A stretch of DNA of 8,749 nucleotides from NCBI GenBank assembly GCA_946405115.1, contig CAMJGB010000076.1:1-8749 (forward strand), given 5' to 3'. How positions within the stretch are numbered: position 1 is the stretch's first letter; the number at the start of each line of letters is the position of its first letter. Shown here one piece after another: positions 5,144-8,749 of this stretch. A model generated the notes under the pieces. The model saw only the letters and a list, made by a program, of their open reading frames with translations. It ran no database searches and had not been told where the DNA came from. This stretch comes from an uncultured Clostridia bacterium (lineage in GTDB: Bacteria > Bacillota > Clostridia > Saccharofermentanales > Saccharofermentanaceae). A program made the translations under genes and the position numbers.

Positions 5144-5782
5144 ATGAGAAAATCCGATAAGATCAAGCTTGCTGACCGCACTTGGGAGGCACTGTCTGCA
5201 GCGTTTCCTGATGCTTCGTGTTCCCTGGATTCAGATTCGCCTGAGCGCCTTGCCATAAGGGGCATTCTTTCTGCGCAGTGTACTGATGTGAGGGTAAATA
5301 TCACTGCGGGCGAGCTTTTCGAGAAGTATCCTTCCATGGCCGATATTGATGCGCTCCCGCAGGACGAACTTGAAGTGTTGATAAAGCCGTGCGGTCTTTA
5401 TAAGTCGAAGGCGAAGTCGATTAAGACTTTCGCGCACTTGTACTGCACGAAGTGGGGCGGGGAAGTGCCCCGCGATGTTAATGCTCTCATGGAGTGCCCC
5501 GGAGTCGGTAAGAAGATCGCGAACCTTATCGTGGGGGAGATCTACGGTATCCCCGCTGTAGTCGTCGACACGCACTGTAAGCGTGTCATGAAAAGGATCG
5601 GCATTACGACGCACGACGAGCCTTTGAAGGTTGAAGCTGACCTTGTTGAAGTGTTCCCCGAGGATACTTGGATTTCCTTGGGACACAAGGCGGTTGAACT
5701 CGGCCGCACATACTGCATCTCACGCGCACCGAAATGTGACGTGTGCCCGCTTAATGACTTCTGTAAGAGGGCAGGCGTATGA
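5144..5782 (+). CDS. nth: Endonuclease III, DNA glycosylase/AP lyase
   Basis: Base-excision repair enzyme that removes oxidised pyrimidines and nicks the abasic site by beta-elimination. The 212-residue protein, the usual length for the family, has the helix-hairpin-helix ECPGVGKKIAN with catalytic lysine K124 and the catalytic aspartate D142 in VVDTHCKRV. Their 18-residue spacing equals that of K120 and D138 in E. coli Nth. The C-terminal [4Fe-4S] cluster ligands C191, C198, C201 and C207 follow the exact C-x6-C-x2-C-x5-C pattern. The N-terminal helical core includes ILSAQCTDVRVN, matching the family's LSAQ-T-D segment. It starts 2 nt after the kinase stop and overlaps recG by 4 nt (ATGA), so it is almost certainly co-transcribed with the genes on both sides. 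Nothing appears missing; identity is secure. Confidence 0.97.
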   Translation: MRKSDKIKLADRTWEALSAAFPDASCSLDSDSPERLAIRGILSAQCTDVRVNITAGELFEKYPSMADIDALPQDELEVLIKPCGLYKSKAKSIKTFAHLYCTKWGGEVPRDVNALMECPGVGKKIANLIVGEIYGIPAVVVDTHCKRVMKRIGITTHDEPLKVEADLVEVFPEDTWISLGHKAVELGRTYCISRAPKCDVCPLNDFCKRAGV

Positions 5783-7941
5783 GTACAGGCAAGGTTACAT
5801 TAGGAAGTCCCGTTACGGCACTTTACGGCGTCGGTGAGGAAGCTGCGAAGAAGCTCGCGCGCCTTGAGATCTCGACTGTATTCGACCTTATCTCATTCAT
5901 TCCGCGCCGCTACAACGACTGGTCTGATGTTACATCTATAGAATGCTGCGAGGAGGGACGTGAGATCTCGTTTCTCGGCACTGTCACGACTGCCCCTGTC
6001 CGGAAAGGATTTAAGAAGCAGTCGCCGGTTGCTTTCTATGTAAGCGACGGCACGGGACGTATTGAATTATCTTACTTTAATGCGCCTTATATAATCGACA
6101 AGTTTATGGTGGGCGATAAGATCTTTGTGCACGGCACGGTGTCGTATTACGGAGTTCATGCGCAGATCGTAAATCCGTTCTGTGAGAAGGCCGCATCCAC
6201 GGATGAGTTAAGACTCGTTCGTCCTGTTTATCACTTAACTGCAGGAATTACTTCCAACATGATAAATAAGTGGGCGATGACAGCTTTGAAGCTTGTGAAG
6301 GATCAGATTCCTGACATCATTCCCGAGTCGCTTCGCACAAGCGAGAACCTTTGCAGTGCGGCTGAAGCATATGAGTGGGTGCATGCACCGTCATCATTAT
6401 CTGAAGCAGCAGAAGGAAGAAGAAGGATCGCATTCGAAGAGCTGATACTTCTTGGAATCGGAATGAAGTATTTCATGGCGACGGGAGGTCCCGATGAAGT
6501 CGCACCGATTGTAATCCCGACAAGTAAATTGTCTCCTGAATCTGCTAACCGTTGGAAGACTGTAATCGGTAACCTCGGCTTTAATCTTACGGGCGATCAG
6601 AAGAAAGCAATCGCTGACATTCAGCACGATCTTATGGGCAGCAAACCTATGAACCGTCTGGTTCAGGGAGACGTTGGATCAGGTAAGACGGCGGTCGCTA
6701 TCCTTACGATGGCGATGGCTGCGATCATGGGCAAGCAGTCCGTTCTTCTTGCTCCGACTTCGGTTCTTGCAAAGCAGCATTATGATTCTGCATGCGCTTT
6801 GTTGAAGAACTCAGATATCAATGTTGCACTGCTCCTCGGTAAGACGAAGGCATCGCTTAAGAAAGAGATAAAGACACAGCTTCGCGAAGGTGAAGCTTCA
6901 GTGATCATCGGTACACATGCCGTGCTTACGGATGACGTTCAGTTTAATGATCTGTCACTTGTAATTGCTGATGAGCAACATCGATTCGGCGTTAAGCAAA
7001 GAGAGAAATTATTGATATCAAGAGACGGTTCCGACGGCATCAATGCCGTCCATAATCTTGTCATGACGGCAACGCCGATTCCGAGGACTTTGGCGATGGT
7101 AATCTACGGCGATATGGCAACTTCTGTAATCCGTGAGAAGCCCGCGGGACGTAAGGAAATCCAGACGCATTTCCTGCCTTATACAGACGGTCAGGATATC
7201 TATAACGTGCTTCTTGCGAAACTTCGTAAGAATGAGCAGGCTTACATCGTATGTCCGAGAATCGATGACGACTCCGAGGTTGTCGCGCCTGATGAATTCT
7301 ACTTCGATGACCTTCTTGAATCGGTCAATGAGAAGCCGGAAGCTGTCAGCGTTAAGACTATGAAGAAGAGGCTTGATGATCACGGAATCTCATCGCAGTA
7401 CGAGACGGCTGTTCTTTACGGCTCGATGAAAGAATCTGCCAAGCTTGAAGTAATGGAAAGATTCTTAAGCGGTGAGATAAAGATTCTTATCTCAACTACT
7501 GTAATCGAGGTCGGAGTCAATAATCCGAATGCCACGATGATGATGATCATGAATGCTGAAAGATTCGGTCTTTCAACACTTCATCAGTTACGAGGACGTA
7601 TCGGCCGTGGCGATAAGCAGTCATATTGTGTATTATGTTCTGACTCAAAGACAGAACAGGCTTTGTCACGAATGAAGCTGATGTGTGAATGTTCTGACGG
7701 TTTTGAACTCGCAGGTAAGGATCTTGAGTTAAGAGGCCCCGGCGACTTCTTCGGAACGCGTCAGCACGGTATTCCGACGCTTCGAGCTGCAAACCTGTTT
7801 ACCGATGCGCCTTTGGCTAAGGTAGCCTGTGATGAGGTAAATAAGCTTTTCGAGCGGGGCGGGAAAGAAGCCTCGGATCTAATGGGAAATATCGGCACCA
7901 TGTTCAGGTTAAGGTTTGCCGATAAGATGGGGACATTGTAA
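5779..7941 (+). CDS. recG: ATP-dependent DNA helicase RecG
   Basis: Superfamily 2 helicase that reverses stalled replication forks and processes Holliday junctions. The 720-residue protein begins with the helical region containing GVGEEAAKKLARL and FIPRRYNDWSD, then the OB-fold wedge domain (about 55-160). Helicase motifs follow in order: Walker A GDVGSGKT (297-304), DEQH box (398-401) in the RecG-typical ADEQHRFG, TATPIPRT (430-437), STTVIEVGV and motif VI QLRGRIGRG (603-611). The C-terminal region has ELRGPGDFFGTRQHG, typical of RecG. It is about 27 residues longer than E. coli RecG, mostly from an insertion of about 20 residues at about 500-545, and LYGSMK replaces the usual LHGRMK after it. 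GAGGG (5767-5771) inside nth, 7 nt before the ATG, serves as ribosome binding site. It overlaps nth by 4 nt and rsmD by 1 nt. Confidence 0.97.
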   Translation: MSTGKVTLGSPVTALYGVGEEAAKKLARLEISTVFDLISFIPRRYNDWSDVTSIECCEEGREISFLGTVTTAPVRKGFKKQSPVAFYVSDGTGRIELSYFNAPYIIDKFMVGDKIFVHGTVSYYGVHAQIVNPFCEKAASTDELRLVRPVYHLTAGITSNMINKWAMTALKLVKDQIPDIIPESLRTSENLCSAAEAYEWVHAPSSLSEAAEGRRRIAFEELILLGIGMKYFMATGGPDEVAPIVIPTSKLSPESANRWKTVIGNLGFNLTGDQKKAIADIQHDLMGSKPMNRLVQGDVGSGKTAVAILTMAMAAIMGKQSVLLAPTSVLAKQHYDSACALLKNSDINVALLLGKTKASLKKEIKTQLREGEASVIIGTHAVLTDDVQFNDLSLVIADEQHRFGVKQREKLLISRDGSDGINAVHNLVMTATPIPRTLAMVIYGDMATSVIREKPAGRKEIQTHFLPYTDGQDIYNVLLAKLRKNEQAYIVCPRIDDDSEVVAPDEFYFDDLLESVNEKPEAVSVKTMKKRLDDHGISSQYETAVLYGSMKESAKLEVMERFLSGEIKILISTTVIEVGVNNPNATMMMIMNAERFGLSTLHQLRGRIGRGDKQSYCVLCSDSKTEQALSRMKLMCECSDGFELAGKDLELRGPGDFFGTRQHGIPTLRAANLFTDAPLAKVACDEVNKLFERGGKEASDLMGNIGTMFRLRFADKMGTL

Positions 7942-8510
7942 TGCCAAGAGTAGTAGCAGGAAAGTTCAGAGGTATCATCCTCGATGCTCCCAAGGGAGAC
8001 AATACAAGACCTACTTCCGACAAGGTGAAGGAGGCGCTGTTCTCAATCATTCAGACGCATGTGCCGGGTTCGGATTTTGTTGACCTGTTTGCAGGAACGG
8101 GCGGCATCGGCATAGAAGCATTGAGCAGAGGCGCCTCCTCAGTCGTACTTGTTGAGAAGGCAGGACAGGCGTGCGGAGTCATCAAGACCAACCTTAATAA
8201 GCTTCGCCTTGATGAGGAAGATGACATTAAACTCATGCGTGCGTCATACGATGCGGCACTTGCTTCTTTGGCAGAAGAAGGACGCAAGTTTGACATCATA
8301 TTCATGGATCCGCCGTACCGCTTCGCACAGAAGACAGCAGAGGTCGCATGCCATCTCATCTTAGAGCACGATCTGCTAAATGACGACGGGCTTTTCATAG
8401 TGGAACACTCGTCTGAACTGCCTTTTGTAACAGATGTAATGAACATGAAACTGAATCGTTCTTGTGCCTATGGTTTAGCCGTGTTAACATTCTTCTCGAA
8501 GTATGGTTAA
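7941..8510 (+). CDS. rsmD: 16S rRNA (guanine966-N2)-methyltransferase RsmD
   Basis: S-adenosylmethionine-dependent enzyme that methylates G966 of 16S rRNA (E. coli numbering) during small-subunit assembly. The 189-residue protein matches the family length. Visible landmarks are the N-terminal VVAGKFRG segment, the TRPTSDKVKEALFSI block (22-37), SAM-binding motif I DLFAGTGGIGIEALSRG (48-64), the acidic loop VVLVEK, and the catalytic DPPY (123-126) of N2-guanine/N6-adenine methylases. The start overlaps the recG stop (TAATG); GGGGA at 7929-7933, 7 nt before the ATG, can serve as ribosome binding site. It is followed after 15 nt by coaD, a pairing seen in many bacteria, which adds to the call. 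Confidence 0.95.
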   Translation: MPRVVAGKFRGIILDAPKGDNTRPTSDKVKEALFSIIQTHVPGSDFVDLFAGTGGIGIEALSRGASSVVLVEKAGQACGVIKTNLNKLRLDEEDDIKLMRASYDAALASLAEEGRKFDIIFMDPPYRFAQKTAEVACHLILEHDLLNDDGLFIVEHSSELPFVTDVMNMKLNRSCAYGLAVLTFFSKYG

Positions 8511-8514
8511 CGGC

Positions 8515-8520
8515 GGAGGG
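8515..8520 (+). promoter_or_regulatory. Ribosome binding site for coaD with GTG start
   Basis: GGAGGG lies 5 nt before GTG 8526. An in-frame TAA at 8523-8525 directly precedes that GTG, so no earlier start is possible. The first methionine codon further in would lose the catalytic T-x-G-H motif. Confidence 0.8.
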
Positions 8521-8525
8521 TGTAA

Positions 8526-8749
8526 GTGGTAACGCTTCTTTTCCCAGGAAGTTTTGATCCCTTTACCAGAGGTCACAGAGATATCGCGCGGAGAGCTGCG
8601 AAGATCTGCGACAAGCTTTATGTTGCTGTTATGAATAATAATAAGAAGACTTATTCTTTCACATTGGAAGAAAGAGTTGAGATGGCTAAGAAGGTATTGG
8701 AAGAGTATCCCAATATAGAAGTCATCGGAAGTACGGGTCTTCTTGTTGA
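8526..8749 (+). CDS. coaD: Phosphopantetheine adenylyltransferase, 3'-truncated
   Basis: Cytoplasmic enzyme for the penultimate step of coenzyme A synthesis, transferring AMP from ATP to 4'-phosphopantetheine to give dephospho-CoA. Only the first 74 codons are in the window. They read MVTLLFPGSFDPFTRGH and include the nucleotidyltransferase motif T-x-G-H (T14, G16, H17) after GSFDP, then the family's KLYVAVMNNNKK and FTLEERVEMAKK segments and GLLV at the cut end, where family members usually continue with D. The later ISSTxIR motif lies beyond the window. It starts with GTG, preceded by GGAGGG 5 nt away, and follows rsmD by 15 nt. The gene runs off the end with no sign of damage. Confidence 0.95.
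   Translation, partial: MVTLLFPGSFDPFTRGHRDIARRAAKICDKLYVAVMNNNKKTYSFTLEERVEMAKKVLEEYPNIEVIGSTGLLV

Noticed and set aside
5457..5473. GCGGGG/CCCCGC hairpin in nth
   Set aside because: Only 6 bp, no T-run and no gene boundary nearby.
5231..5686. 151-codon open frame on the minus strand inside nth
   Set aside because: It is antisense to an intact nth with all catalytic and cluster residues, has no recognisable motif and no clear ribosome binding site.
7033..7050. Inverted repeat GACGGCAT/ATGCCGTC in recG
   Set aside because: A 7-8 bp stem with a tiny loop, in the middle of a long gene, with no T-run. A repeat of this size is expected by chance in a window this long.
1..8749. CRISPR arrays, transposons, tRNA/rRNA genes, riboswitches
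   Set aside because: No regularly spaced repeats, transposase-like frames or structured RNA genes were seen. The window is filled by housekeeping genes with little non-coding space.

Overview
The window is a tightly packed, single-direction stretch of bacterial housekeeping genes: ftsQ/divIB (5' end missing) - 177 nt A/T-rich gap - ftsZ - nrdR - OmpR-type response regulator - sensor histidine kinase - nth - recG - rsmD - coaD (3' end missing). The family set, the Gram-positive-style DivIB, strong GGAGG ribosome binding sites and the recG-rsmD-coaD order point to Bacillota, most likely a clostridial lineage of moderate GC. The genus cannot be told from this sequence. From memory, spore-forming clostridia often carry spoIIGA-sigE-sigG between ftsZ and nrdR. 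Here ftsZ and nrdR overlap by one base, which would fit a non-sporulating relative.

Region by region: 1-852 is the divisome protein FtsQ/DivIB. 853-1029 is the only sizeable gene-free stretch and holds the regulatory DNA for everything downstream: a sigma-A-like promoter and two sites resembling NrdR boxes, exactly 31 bp apart. 1030-2906 is ftsZ-nrdR. 2932-5141 is a two-component system of unknown signal. 5144-8510 holds nth (base-excision repair), recG (fork remodelling) and rsmD (16S rRNA methylation). 8526-8749 is the start of coaD (coenzyme A synthesis). Neighbours overlap or are separated by at most 25 nt from 1030 onward, and I see no convincing terminator between genes, so one long operon, possibly with internal promoters, is the simplest reading.

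The most interesting signal is upstream of ftsZ. The tandem NrdR-box-like sites sit over the promoter spacer and just past the predicted transcription start of an operon whose second gene is nrdR itself. If real, NrdR would autoregulate and at the same time control ftsZ, tying dATP/ATP status to Z-ring supply. Other points worth a look are an atypical, apparently duplicated FtsZ C-terminal peptide (PGFLFG inside the linker, PWFMFG at the end) with no ftsA beside it, and two strong hairpins placed early in nrdR and in the kinase gene that could lower expression of the downstream cistron. All function calls rest on reading motifs by eye; no database search was run.
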